DNA of 64,000 nucleotides, from positions 10,601,803 through 10,665,802 of the forward strand of contig RSEF01000004.1 in NCBI GenBank assembly GCA_003993805.1. Reading direction: 5' to 3'. Of the stretch, positions 25,525-37,700 are shown piece after piece (the first letter of the stretch is position 1; each line of letters starts with the position of its first letter). Source of the stretch: Himantopus leucocephalus. Its lineage: Eukaryota > Chordata > Aves > Charadriiformes > Recurvirostridae. Position numbers and translations under genes: made by a program. Under the pieces are notes generated by a model, which worked only from the letters and a program-made list of their open reading frames with translations, ran no database searches and was not told where the DNA came from.

Positions 25525-28394
25525 TCCCATTTTTGGAAAAGATGTCAAATTTTGAAAATCAGTATTTTCTCACAATTAATTGGGATTTCATAAACTGAAC
25601 TTCCCTTTTATTAACATCCTTTTCCCCATTCCCAGTATTATGCATGTGACAATTAGCATTGTCAATACTCTTAAAATTTGTACAACAAAGCAAACTGGGG
25701 CCTCGACTCAAACTGGTCTAAATTCCTGCCTGGATCTCCTCCTCCTCTCCTCAATTAACGCTTAGATCAACAGTAACCCCATATGCCACTGTCACTTTAA
25801 TTTTGCCCTCCCCTTTCACTCCAAATCTATTCTAGCTTCCCAGCGTTAACTTTAGTAGCTCCTCCCTGCCTGAAACATAGTTTGCAGAAGAAATGGAACA
25901 TTTCAAGACACTGGGGAGTTACCCCCTATCTCTTCAAGGCAAGAAGAAACCAGAGTTGTGTTCAAGGTAAGCAGCTGCAGCAAGAACTAAAGGCGACAGT
26001 GGCAAGGATCCCGAGGAGACGGTTGTGCAAACAGACTGGCGACAAAGAAATACGTACTGGAAAGGAGACACCTGAAACAACTGGAAAATAAGATTACAAA
26101 CCAGAATGGGAGCAGAGGCCTAATTTCAGGATAACTGGAGTACAGAGCAGCAAGACCTCACAGGGCAAGAAAACCAGGACTTGCCCAAGTCTGAGGAAGC
26201 CATGAAAGATGAGGGCACGCAAAAGGAGCAAAGAACTGGTGCCGGAGCAGAGAAGGGAAGAAAAGCCTGCCCGCTGTGTGAGCCGTGGAAGACTGGCAGA
26301 TAATTTACACTCGCTAAAGTACTCTCCAAAGACAAGTGCAGCTCAACATTTCCACTGCAGCAAGTATCAGTGAAAAGCACTGCCAAAGGCGTCCACCTCT
26401 TTCCAGCGCTGGCTCATGCAGACGACTGCAGCATGTTGTAGCTACAGCGATTCCATCAGTCCCCATGATACGTCTGGACAGCCCAGTAACTATAGGACCC
26501 TGATGGGTGACACTGGCTGCAGATTACAGAAGTTCTGGGGGTGTTGATTGCACTTCTAAAAACCTCAAGTAATCACACGTACTCACAGTAATGTTAAAAG
26601 ACTGTTACTGAGACAATATAAGCCCCCCAAAATCATGTAATTCCAGGATTCAGGCTGCTTTGTGTGACTTGAGTTCTGCTGTCCTACTACAGCCCTTAAT
26701 TAATCCCTTCCCACCCACCTCAAAGGGCCACAACCCTGCTGATGTACGCCAAGGGCGTGCTGTGGGCACAGGCAGCCGGCGAGCAGCTTGGCCTTGCCTT
26801 ACTGCTTTATATAAAAACAAGCAAATGTATGAGCATTTAAAGGATCATTTCCTAACTCCTTCATCGGTAAATGCACATGGACATACAGCCTTGAAAATAT
26901 AATGCGCCGTTAAATGTAAGATAGACAGGGCAAAGAGTTAAGAGGAAGCGCTCTGGCATGAAGTGATGCAACAGATGTTCGATAAAGTTTCAGATTCAAA
27001 CAAATCTTAAAGAACTCTGTTTCAGAAAAAATGGGGGAAAAAAATGCTCATTTGGAAGTATAATTCATACTAACATTCTGAAGTAAGATTGAGAGAAATT
27101 TCGAAAAAAGTCAGAACCGTTTTTGTACATTCTGTGATGCCGCTTCAGCTCAAGCTCTGTCCCCTTGCTCACCCCCGTGGCATCGGCAGGATAGCGGGGA
27201 GTGGGATGGAGAGCGCGAGAAGGCTTGTGAAATCTTTATTACAGCTCTGTTGTAAAGCACCAGAAGACAAAGTAGACAGTTCCAACTAGGAACAGCTGTT
27301 ATTTTCCAATTAAAAAATCACAAGACCAAAATATTAATTTATTAAGCAAGTGTTCAGTACAAGCAGCCACAACTACATTTCCTAGCAATATATTCTTTTT
27401 TTTTAAGAGAGGCTGTCAGGACGTCTCTGGCATAAATAATCTAATGTGACAAAACAGTTTATTGTCTACTCCTGATATGCAAACAACTCTGTTCCATATT
27501 GTGAAATACTGTCTCAACATATAACGAACTGTAAAGGATTTTCCTTTGGGGGAAAAACAAAATTTGTTGACATTTTTCCAAACGTTTTACCTAGTAAAGT
27601 ATTAGCTGCGTTAGACTTTGAGAAAGATTATCTTCGGCTATCATAGAAGCAAGTTAATAAAGTGACAATAACAAACTGATGTATCTGTCAAAGTTTATAG
27701 ATAAGGATGTCAAGCTATAGGTTATCAGCCTACAGTACTGACACTGTTCATATATCATAGCCCCCCAACACACACTCTGTCAGCATTGTTTATTTTCAGT
27801 CAGGAGTTAAATAATGACCATGTACTAAAAATGCCTTTGGGGAACTGCTTTGTCTTACATACTGTTCACCTGTTTACTTCAGAGTAAGTTTTGAGTTGCT
27901 TTTGTTTAATTTTCTGTTTGAACAGCTGGTATTTATCAACTTCAAATGGACTGCAGGTCAATACACTGCAAAAAATTTTACTGCAATTTCTACACTTGCT
28001 GCACACACACAGCTTGTAAAATGCTAATGAGAACACCTCTGCACTGAGCCCAGTTCCGGAGGAACACGGAAAATGCCCACAATACTCCTGAAACTACATC
28101 AACCCTGGAAAAGGAAGAGAACATAGAAAACAGGAGGGGTTTTTCAAGGGTCCAGCAACAGATATAATACCCATTTTGTACCAAGCACCGCAAATAACAG
28201 CCTGTATTACTTCCTGTTCTTATTCTGTGCATTTTCTTTACGGTATTCAAACCTTGTTACCCATAAAAAGGTAGATGTTGTGGCATTTGGGTATTTTTGG
28301 TCTGTCTGTGGTTTTGGAGCAGTCAACAGCAGAGAAAGAGAAGCGAAGCAAGTTCTGCTGAAGTTAGAGGTGAAGATGCAAAAATGACACAGTC
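25525..28394. other. Unique DNA, no gene seen
   Basis: A GC- and purine-richer patch at about 25880-26450 has open frames on both strands (69-86 codons) without recognisable domains. It may be an old decayed repeat, but no family was identified. Around 26900-27030 and 27600-27760 the sequence is repeat-free and even in composition. No gene was supported. Confidence 0.45.
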
Positions 28395-28452
28395 GGGGTG
28401 GGGGTGGGAGGGAAAACCACCANTGAGGTGGGGGGTGGGAGGGTGGGGAGGG
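28395..28452 (+). repeat. G-rich tract with G-quadruplex motifs and a single N
   Basis: Runs of three or more G separated by 1-2 bases satisfy the four-run quadruplex pattern at 28395-28412 and again at 28427-28452. An N at 28423 separates two near-copies of GTGGGAGGGAAAACCACCA-like sequence (with a variant in the second). The tract may really be one array that the assembler could not resolve. Frames crossing it are artefacts. Confidence 0.7.
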
Positions 28453-29399
28453 AAAACCACCAAGCTTATTTGTTTTCATCCTGAAGACCTAAAGAAACCC
28501 CCATTTTTTCTTCTCACATATGAACATATAGATAAATTAATCCTATAAAAACTATTCCATAAGAAGTTACAAAAAGAGTTAAATTAAACAATGGAAAATA
28601 TATCAAAATGCGAACAGTCAATGCCTAGATGTAACCAGGAACAACATAAAGGGTTTCCATCTATCTATTCTTTTTTCTCTGTATACCAGGCAGGGTGACT
28701 GAAAGATATTATTCTACCAGAAATCACTTTCTGAAACTGACAGCTCTAATTGTCATATTTGACGAAGTAAAAAAGAATGGGAAAGATCATGAATTCTTAG
28801 CTGAATTAAGCTTCTACTACTTTTTTTGGAACCGTTGTCTGAGTATGGCTCTTAAGATATGGGCTGAGAATTAACATATTACTCTAAGAATGTTTTTTCT
28901 AATCAGTGGATTTTTCCTCCTACTACAATACATTGTTTAAAAGAGAACCAAATTAAAAGGGCACATTTGGAATCTCCATTTATTAATGGCACGAGAGGGG
29001 AAGGAATTATGGGGAAAAAACCCCAACACCTTAAGCAGATGTTTCTAATGCCAGTTCTCCTCCCTCAAAATTAATTTGGCCTTTCTAGGTACCAAATCCA
29101 GGGACCAAATTTAGTGATGCAGAACTGTGGTATGAGGGTTTTCATGCCCTCCAGTCCGGTACAGAAGACCAATAACACGGCCTTTAGACATGAAGACACC
29201 AACCCTACTTAACCTGATACCTCTTAGGACCATACATCCTTCAACCAAGACTACAGACCCTAATTGTCCCGAACTTGATTTTATCAGTTAGAAAAGACGG
29301 TAATCTGAAAGACTAAAAACTTCTTTTAAAGCACTAATTTCTCATGAAGAACACAGCAGATGTAACAAACTGTGAGACAGCTAAATATATGTTTGTAAA
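28453..29399. other. Unique DNA, no gene seen
   Basis: AT-rich DNA with no recognisable gene, RNA or transposon. It leads into the motif-rich block that begins at about 29400. Confidence 0.5.
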
Positions 29400-30455
29400 T
29401 AAAAGCCTTTCTTTTACAGTCATTGAAATTACAATCCAAATAAACCACCATTTATTCTATGATAGTTTAACACAGACAGCAGCAGGCAAAAAAAGAGGCT
29501 GATTTATGTAATACTTTTAAATACAAGTATTAGACAAAGGACTCTGAAAAGCCAAGTATACATCAAAGATGTTTGTATCCTAGCTTCCATTCGAACTTGA
29601 ATAGTGAATAAAAATTATCTATTTTCTTAAAAAGGTTTTGATAGAAACAACCCTATTTTGGTCATGATTTACACGGCTTTTACAAAAGGCACTTCAGTCC
29701 CTTAAAGCATAAGACAACTGCGAATATCCCTGCAACATTTGCAAATCTCATTTAATAAGACCGAATGGAGTAAGACGCTACAAGACCTCCTGAGCTTCAC
29801 GCTGGAAACTTTTTCACAGGAGCCCAAGCCTATTGTATAAGAGGAACCAGGGGGTGCCGAAAGAGGTGGTTGCTATGGTGGCATCTCATAAATCATCAAT
29901 TATTGTCTGTTATTATGAAGGTGACAGCCTCATAAAGAGATTTGCATTTTCGGCTAATTTTAAGATTTTTTTTTCTGCAGACATCATTTGCTTTGTAAAA
30001 GAAATGTCATGACAACCACAGAACACTTAAGCTTGTTATCGGGTAGTCAGGCACCCGCTTGGCCCCCGTCAGTTTGGCATTTGAGCATCGTAGCCTCTTT
30101 TGCATTATTGAGTAGTTTATCTTTACAGTTCATAAATATATTTCTAAACGCGGGGATAGCATAATAGGAGAACGCGGGGAAAGCGATGGAGGGCTCCTGG
30201 TTGCCACGGCAACCTAAACTGATCAATTCCCTGTCACTGTTTTAAAAGAGGCACCACTCTCCTGTGGCCCCCAATACTAATTACAAATGCAGGCCCTTCG
30301 CTAGCATGTTCAGCTTACAGATTAAAGCAGTTCATGCCTAATTTATCATTTAACATGTCCTCCCACATTTGTAGTGCCGTACGGAATAAATAACAACTTC
30401 ACTTGTTTACAGCGTTTTCAACTTAATTTCACTAATTAGTTTTGCAGTTGCAGGA
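29400..30455. promoter_or_regulatory. Long candidate conserved regulatory block
   Basis: About 1 kb without repeats or low complexity, rich in recognisable binding words. These include ATTTGCAT near 29940, a perfect X-box palindrome at 30199-30214, a second X-box-like word GTTGCTATGG at 29869-29878, and many TAAT/ATTA cores (CACTAATTAG near 30430). It runs directly into a CpG-rich patch. The even texture without frames is typical of deeply conserved vertebrate enhancers. Conservation was not tested. Confidence 0.45.
30199..30214. promoter_or_regulatory. Palindromic RFX X-box
   Basis: GGTTGCCACGGCAACC has perfect 7-bp arms (GGTTGCC/GGCAACC) round AC. It fits the X-box consensus GTNRCC-(0-3)-RGYAAC at every position. 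RFX-family factors (RFX1-4 and others) bind such sites in ciliary and neural regulatory DNA. Occupancy here is inferred. Confidence 0.7.
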
Positions 30456-30464
30456 ACTGGAGAG

Positions 30465-30565
30465 GGCGGCCGCCCCTCCGCGAAGCCGGGCGCAGGCAGG
30501 GCAGCCAGCGCCATCCTCCCCACGCCGACCGCGGGCTTTGCCCCCCGGGCCCCGGCGCTACCCTC
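30465..30565. promoter_or_regulatory. Small CpG-rich patch
   Basis: About 100 bp of high GC with many CpGs (GGCGGCCGCCCC, a NotI site, near 30467) stands out sharply from AT-rich flanks. It is shorter than a standard CpG island. It abuts the X-box block and could be a promoter or enhancer core for a non-coding transcript. No frame, TATA box or start site could be assigned. Confidence 0.4.
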
Positions 30566-31504
30566 CGAGCACGGCAGATCATCAATACATTACATATTTT
30601 TATCCCCCGTTTTTCAGAAATACTTCTTTTTAACCAACTGGGAGGGGTTTTTTTTATGGGAATGGAAGACTAACGATGGAAAATGTGATTCAGTTTTGTA
30701 GTAGAATAATTCATATTGTATTGTGCAATGTTTGAGACAAAAACGCTGTGCATTTCCCCCGCACGACGGACACAGGTGATGACACTCCACTGGCCACTGA
30801 CACTGCCCTCCCAGCCAAGTTTCTACTGTTTCATCTAAGGAATATGACCAGATTTTACCCAAACTGAACTTTAAACGTGTGTGTTTCACCACAGTGTTTA
30901 TCAGGGCCCCAGCACCCACCACTCAGGCTGTTCTTCCAGATCTTCGCGACCAGCACTTGTGGATGTCTTGGAAAACCCTTTCCCACCCTCTGCATTCTGC
31001 AACAATACAGCAGACAGTGTGAAATCTCTACGTGGAAAACCAAAATGTGTTGGACCCAAAATTCTCTCAGCCACGACAGCAGTAACTACTCAGATGTGCA
31101 GGAAAACAAACCTCCTTAAGGCAGTCAGCAATGACAAAAGCCAAGATGCAGCATCCTACTATTGGGAATATTCTCTGACCTTTCTGCTCCAAAGAATGAC
31201 ATTGTAAAGTTTGCATATTCCCAAACACTGCGTAATTTGAAATGGCAAAAAAAAGACAGAACCTGTAAGATTCATCTCTGGCAATAGGACGAGTTTCATG
31301 TTCGAGCAGTGCCGTCCCTGGGGAGCAGGAAGGGATTTTTGGTTCCTTGGTAATATTTGCACTATGGCAGTCACAAAGGAGATTGTTTGACAGCCTCTGC
31401 CCGAGGCAGCTCCTCCCTGTCATCAGTTTTACAAAAGGGCTCCTTCCCAGATCTCCTGTTAATCAACAAAAATTATACATCCAAAGAAAGTTAAAACCCT
31501 TTAG
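30566..31504. other. Unique DNA between two CpG-rich patches
   Basis: Composition is moderate in GC from about 30750 to 31440. Several overlapping frames (30614-30922 minus, 30881-31207 plus, 31067-31423 minus) reach 102-118 codons but contradict one another, and none shows a domain or clean splice context. No gene is claimed. Confidence 0.45.
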
Positions 31505-31810
31505 TGGGTCTCGTGGGGCTTGGCGAGAGGGAGCGCTTCCAACTGCCGCTCAGCCCGGCAGCTGCAGCCCCGGCACTCCTGGGGCCCCCATCCAGCCCCA
31601 CAGTCTGTGCTCACAGGTGCTCCGCGCTCACCCGCACCAGCTCGCGGGCTGTGCGGCAGGGCTTCTGCATCTCCGCAGCCTCAAGGTTACAGCTCCAGTG
31701 CCCCGATTTCAAAGGGAAATATGGTCAGCTTGAAGCCATGAAAACTAATCCGTGCACAAGCAGCCGTCGAGCAGCCGCGGCCGCCCAACAACGCACGGGC
31801 TGCAAATAGG
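31505..31810. promoter_or_regulatory. CpG-rich segment, possible small CpG island
   Basis: About 300 bp rich in G, C and CpG, ending in CCGCGGCCGC near 31778. The three overlapping plus-strand frames here (73-128 codons, rich in A, P, S and Q) are what GC-rich non-coding DNA produces. It could be a promoter of an unannotated or non-coding transcript. No downstream exon was recognised. Confidence 0.4.
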
Positions 31811-32870
31811 AGTTTACGCAAAGGTGGTTTTTAATGAAACGCTGCTTCTGCTTTCCATAGCTTTTTAGTCCTATTTCAGATATTCAAGTGGCGGCCCCAA
31901 ATCATCCTACTCTACCAACAGAGCCAGCAGAGAGAGTGCATGGATGCATAAATGAGTACACGCCACAGCCGAGGCAACTGCTGCTAATAGTGGGATTCTG
32001 GTTTTAAAAAAAATGTAAAAAATCAGTAACAACAAAACTTTTCTCATGTATAATCTACATTCTCTGTGATTTGCATTTGTTTTGTCTTGTTTTATTTAGC
32101 TCCTAATACCCCAAGTGGATACTAGAGGGCAAGGAGAGACCTCTGGCAATCAGCAGCGTTAAGCACAGCTTAATTTTACAAAAACAATCTGAGAAACAGC
32201 AAGTCTACATTATTTTCCCTGATCAGAGATTTGGCACTGTTTTAAACACACAAAATGGTTGGGAACTACATGAGGAAAGAGGTATCTTGAAAATTACATA
32301 TATATTAGCACGTCTCCAATGTATGTGTGTCACTACTAATGCCCCAGTGAGCACAGAACCTCTCTGTGTCAGAACAATTGCTAACAGTTCCCGTTTTGCT
32401 ATATTCATTTCATTCTTCAAAATTTTGATTTATTTTTCCTGGAAGTATACATCAAAGATATAGAGGATTTGACGCTACTGAGTACTACCACAGAAATATT
32501 TGTTGGAGATTGATCTTCCCCCACTGGTTTTTCATAGGACAGAGGCAATCAGGGGCACAAAACTGAAGGGGCAGCACACGTCAGCTTGGAAGGACAGGCT
32601 GGGCTTCAGCGAGGCGGAAACACGCCACGCTGCACACCCAAGCGGGCACAACCTGTGCTCCTTTTGGCACTGCTGCTTCACAGATAGGTGCCCTCCTGGA
32701 CAGCTGCGGGAGACGCCAGCAGGGTATGACCCTGTCTGCTCCTCAGATTCTTAATTCCGGGGAAGAGCACCACTTTTAAGGAACATCTTTCAAAAGCTGC
32801 TGTAATATACCAAAACATTAACTTAAGCCACACAATGATAGTTTGCACCCTCCTTCCACAGACCATCCTT
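31811..32870. other. Unique DNA, no gene seen
   Basis: No gene was recognised. A GC-richer patch at about 32540-32740 carries an 84-codon frame without family resemblance. A CTCF-like word at 32119-32131 is listed separately. Confidence 0.45.
32119..32131 (+). promoter_or_regulatory. CTCF-like core site
   Basis: ATACTAGAGGGCA agrees with the CTCF core (CCACTAGAGGGCA type) at 11 of 13 positions, missing the first two C's. It lies about 300 bp beyond the second CpG-rich segment. Such words also occur by chance, so binding is only a possibility. Confidence 0.35.
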
Positions 32871-32915
32871 AATCATAGAACGGTTTGGGATGGCAAGGAC
32901 CTTAAAACTTGTTGA
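32871..32915 (-). mobile_element. CR1 LINE 3' tail fragment
   Basis: AATCATAGAACGGTTTGGGA followed by TGGCAAGGACCTTAAAA is the reverse of the CR1 3' end (family form: AATCATAGAATGGTTTGGG, TGGAAGGGACCTTAAAG). Only about 45 bp remain. An A run at 32929-32942 lies just beyond but is not part of the usual CR1 tail, which ends in octamers rather than poly-A. Confidence 0.8.
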
Positions 32916-32942
32916 TGACATACATTTTAAAAAAAAAAAAAT

Positions 32943-33500
32943 AATCTTACAAATACATGGAGAGCCTCCTTTTCCACCACCTCTCTACAAATAAGAACAA
33001 TTCCATTAAAGGCAATCGCACCAGAGTAACACATTGCAGTAAGGGAAAATCAGAGCACAAGCTTTTTTGCACCAGCACAAACCAACACCAGCTACTGGCT
33101 CCCTACGCTGCTTGCTTGTACACTAATATCATACACTAGCAGCACATACTTCTTTAATGTCCAGCTTTGTCACACATGCTTGTAAATTTATAGTTTTCCA
33201 GCCCTCAGGGTACCAAACCTTAGACATTAAACTTGAACTACATACTAATAGTTATTTAAAAAAGCAGTTCCTACGTGAAAACGCATAATCCCTCTCAAGA
33301 TTAACCATCCCACCTGCTACTCTCTGTAAGATGCTAATTCAAAACTTATCTTTCAAACAATACTAAATCACAGGGGGTTATTCACCTGTGCTTTTGAATC
33401 CATCTATTGCTGTTGGCCACTGACCACACAAGTATAGAGCCCTGATGACAGGACGACGGGCCAGCCAGGATCTGCAGACCTCTCTGGGCTCTCAAGCAGT
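32943..33500. other. Unique DNA, no gene seen
   Basis: No gene or repeat family was recognised between the CR1 tail and the A homopolymer. Confidence 0.5.
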
Positions 33501-33523
33501 AAAAAAAAAAAAAAAAAAAAAAN
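33501..33523. repeat. A homopolymer ending in a single N
   Basis: Twenty-two A's are followed by one N at 33523. Length in homopolymers of this size is unreliable, and the N probably marks an unresolved join. No retroposed gene body was recognised immediately upstream. Confidence 0.85.
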
Positions 33524-34633
33524 TTGACTGTACTCTGGTTTTATCTAAACAGCATACTTTCAGCTGCTAAACAGTCTGATTCTTCGGACAAATGTACGAC
33601 GTGCGGCAGGCTGTGCACTACTACTTAGTGTTACTGAAATAAAAACAACATATATTAAGAATAATCACTTTGTTTTTATAAAATGATTACATAGTGCTCA
33701 GAAGGGAACATGACAAATACTTTAGTTCTTTGTGAAGCACGATAATTTGCCTTTTATGATTATATATTCATTCAAGGCCTCACTTCTTATTCTGGTTGCG
33801 TGCTGGTGCACTGAGTATCGGCAAAAAGGTAGGATTGTTTGAATATTTAAGGAACAGATTGTTCCAATCTTGCAGTATTTAACACTCTTCTCCACTTAAT
33901 GGTACGTTTGCCATGACACGGTATGTTTTTATTACTGTCTCATTCCTATCATTCCTGTTATTTAATGAACTTTACCCTTGGTCACCTGCAGAAATCCTTG
34001 CCCCAGGCTATACCCATTCGGTCAGAGATGCTGGTACAGTCACTTCAGTTTTGTTTTGCCTGTCAAACTATACATTTAAAGGAAGATGGTATACTGTTAG
34101 CAATGTAACGCACCAAGGATCTACATCGACCACAGAATTTCTCCTGACGTGCTCTAAATCTGTTTGCTTTCAGTTTAAGATAACTAAAAGATCCCCGAGA
34201 GTTAATACAGTACCTTCAGGTTATTAAATGTAGCATGCAGAACATTACATTATTATGCTACACATGGCTAAGGAATTTTAGTATTCACAGGATTATGGTA
34301 ATTAAGTCTTCCTTCACTTTGGGTGATGTGACACTTGCTTGACTATAATGTCACTCCACTTAAAGTCTGTGTAAACAACATTATCTTAGTCACTCTGCAT
34401 TACATTTCCAACTGTGAGCAAAATTACAAGGTCAAAGTGGACAAGAGTGTAGGTAATCCCAAGGAAACATCATGTAAATGACTAGCTCAAGGTTCAAGCT
34501 GGGTTTTCAAGGGTGGTAAAAGGCTTATGTACTACACCAATATTTTAGTATTGTTTTGTAGAAGGTATCACTAACAAAATGCATTTCTATTTGTAGGCAC
34601 ATTTAATTGGTCAGAACATTGCAAACTTTTTCT
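33524..34633. other. Unique DNA, no gene seen
   Basis: A 104-codon frame at 33913-34227 has no recognisable domain, and its overlapping +1 frame is also open, which favours chance. A small hairpin TGTAGCAT...ATGCTACA spans 34229-34262 (8-bp arms, 18-nt loop). No gene is claimed. Confidence 0.45.
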
Positions 34634-34733
34634 NNNNNNNNNNNNNNNNNNNNNNNNNNNNNNNNNNNNNNNNNNNNNNNNNNNNNNNNNNNNNNNNNNN
34701 NNNNNNNNNNNNNNNNNNNNNNNNNNNNNNNNN
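34634..34733. other. Assembly gap of exactly 100 N
   Basis: One hundred consecutive N's, the conventional placeholder for a gap of unknown length. A frame drawn through it (34611-34859, minus) is meaningless. Confidence 0.99.
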
Positions 34734-37700
34734 AGTTTCTATTCTAGAAGAATAAAATAGAAAGAAAACAGAAAAATATTCAGTTTGGAGCGGTCCAAGT
34801 TTTAAATAAAATAATAATTTACAAAAAGATAACTTCCTCACACTAAGACTGAACTCCATTTATCAGTTTCTAAATCATTCAGGAGCTCCATGCTGCAAAT
34901 ACATCCGGGCAGGTCCAAGTGGGAGTCAGCCCATCTATTTCATTCTACGTGTATTACATCCCCAGCGGTTTCCTAATGAAAGTGATGCTGAGCAAAAATC
35001 ACTGCTGAACACAGTTGGTTTTAGTGGGAAAGTTTGGTGGGTTTGAATATTCCGTTTTAAGGGTTTTTTTACTTCATCCTTTTCTGATGTAGGTCAATGC
35101 AAAACTCGTTAGAGTTAAGACGGTTAAACTCTCTCCTTCATGACTTTCCAATTTCTGGTCCTTAAGAATATTGGAAAAATATACGTGCGTTTGTGTGTTG
35201 GAAGATACAGGACAATGAGCCTTGTGCTTGCCCTTCAACATCCTTCAGCAAGGAGTGTCGCAGGTCAGCTACTCAGCATGTAAAGTACAAAGTCCTGTTT
35301 TGCTCGCATAAATGCACTTCAGGAGCAAAATATCAAGTAACTTTGCTTGGAAAGAAGAGAGTATTAACTTTTATATATCCATTTCATTACGCATAATACC
35401 ACTTTACTGAAAAAACCAAAGAAAATGGCAAGTGCAAAGAGGTCAAGAGGACTGGCAGTAAGCCTGCGGGCCGGAGTACACTGCGTCAGAGATCTCCAAA
35501 GACTTAAATACTAGAATGGTAGTAAACCTGAGAGCTATTCTCCATCATATAACATTACAGTAATTATCAGTGTCTTTCAAAAAAGACCAAAAAAATGTTG
35601 TATTCTTAAGATAATGTCATTTTTCCATTCTTCCTGAATCTAAAATTATACCAAGCAAATTTTCCTTAAAGACCATAAGCAAGGTTGAAAGAGTTTGCAG
35701 TGAGTGAAACAGCGTCACTCACTCAGGGGACCAAAATAAAAATCCACATTCATTATTCAGGCTGTTACACAAATCAATTCAGATCTTTAAGTAGACAAAG
35801 TGTATTTGTCTGCTGGACAAGTTTCTAACCATTGTGCTGTTGAATGCACTAGCTTTGTCTTCAGGTAGTCTACGGGTGGTCACAAATTCTTCTGGTTTCT
35901 CCATGAAGCAGATTTCATAGCCGCAAGTATATGTGATAATACTTCCGACTACGGACAGCAGTTACAAACTTGCTGAAAATCCAAGCACAGCTTTCTTCCC
36001 TTCGTGTTTCCATGACATGAAACAGCCTGCAAATAATTGCTTAGAAGCAGCTTGATACCATTTAGAGAACACTATATAACCATTTCAATGGTTTCAACAG
36101 CTTTGGAGAGCGTTTACTGACTTTCCTGCTTATTTTAATAGATAGTTTTCCTGCTACAATTCTTGGAAATCCGCTTACACTCTAGGAATTCTCAACTAAA
36201 TCCTGTGACTTGCAGTGTGAAAAAATACTCAAAAAAATGTACTTTCTTTAAATGGTAGGATACACTCTTCCCAGTCACGTAAGCTTGGTTAAAACAACCC
36301 GAGAAACACATTTCTTTTCCGATTTTCAACCTTCCTTTCCACAAGAAGAATATACGAACAAAAAGAATTCAGAACTGCAAATATTTCTAATTCTTTTCTT
36401 TAGAACTGCTGCAGTTTGCCTTCACCATGTTACAAGCACATTTTAAACATCTTAAGTATGTTCTGCTTTTTCTCAGAGAGTGCTTTGGTACTGTCCGCAA
36501 AGGAAAAACATGTACATTCTGATAATTAAGTAAGCTACATTTATAGCTCTGCTTGTAATATATGCTACGGCTACTGATAACACAAAGTTGCTAATGTACT
36601 CCTACAAGAAAGCCAAAATGTATGTGAAAGGACCTTGATGAGTCTTAATGCAAATAATGCTCCTAGACGCAGCCTGTAAAGGCTTCAAAAAGCTTAATGA
36701 TTTTCTCAGATGTGCTGTAACAACAAAGAATCTCATGGTTCAGTGTCAAATGTCTGCTAGAAGCCAATGTTCATCACAACTAGAATGACTTGTTCATCAT
36801 AGATTCCATCAATAATTGCTTCAGTATGTGAATGTGATCAATGTAGCTCTCATCAAGTATAAATCAAGCTATGTATTTTCTAATGGGACCTTCAGCATTC
36901 TCATGGATCCTATTCAACAGGAAGATTCAATCAATACACGAGCTCAAGTGACCAGACATCTTTCTGAAAACGGTAGTTATTTACATATACAAAACAATAA
37001 AAACATCCTTACCTTCTTGGCTTAAAGCATTTAAATAATGTGACTGCATACTGAAAGAGGCAAATAAGAAATCCCCTGTGCAGCACGAGATCACAGCAGA
37101 ACTGCATCTAAAAGCTGCCCAATTTAAACTCAATGAAAACGTTTAAATTATTATATCTAAACAGTGATGTCAGTAGCAAAAACTCCGTTAGATCAACAGT
37201 ACAAGAAATGACATTTATCAAAGATAAAGAGAAACAGCGAGTGTATCCACTTAGAGCTCTTCATTTCCTAGAAAAGTGATTTCGTTTCTACAAGTTAACA
37301 GCAAAATTAAGTAGATTCAGTTCTTTTTTGGTGTCACTAGCTGAGCAAAGCCTATCAAACTACATGACAAGAGATACTGCTGCTGATAATTATCTCCCTT
37401 TCATCAACTTCTTATTTTTACCAACTCCTTTAAAACGCGGTTCTTGGATGATGTGTCACCGATGGATGCAGGCTGACCTGGACCTGGGCATTTTACCACA
37501 GAGATTGTTCTTTTTGGTAAACCACAAAGAATGGGTTTACATGCAAAAAGCTGAAGTTCAAACTCTCAAGCTAGACCTTTAAATTATAAACATGAGGCCA
37601 TAAATGCATCGTATTTTCTTGGGTACATTTTTTTTCAAAGATTCAGGCTCCTCAATTTTACCAGCCTTTTTATGCTAATATCTCCAGTGACTAAAGAAAG

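Noticed and set aside
31347..31733. 128-codon plus-strand frame over the CpG-rich segment
   Set aside because: All three plus frames are open there, as GC-rich DNA lacks stop codons. The alanine/proline/serine-rich product resembles no family.
34611..34859. Open frame running through a block of N
   Set aside because: The frame exists only because N's contain no stop codons. The same applies to the frames across 49323-49422.
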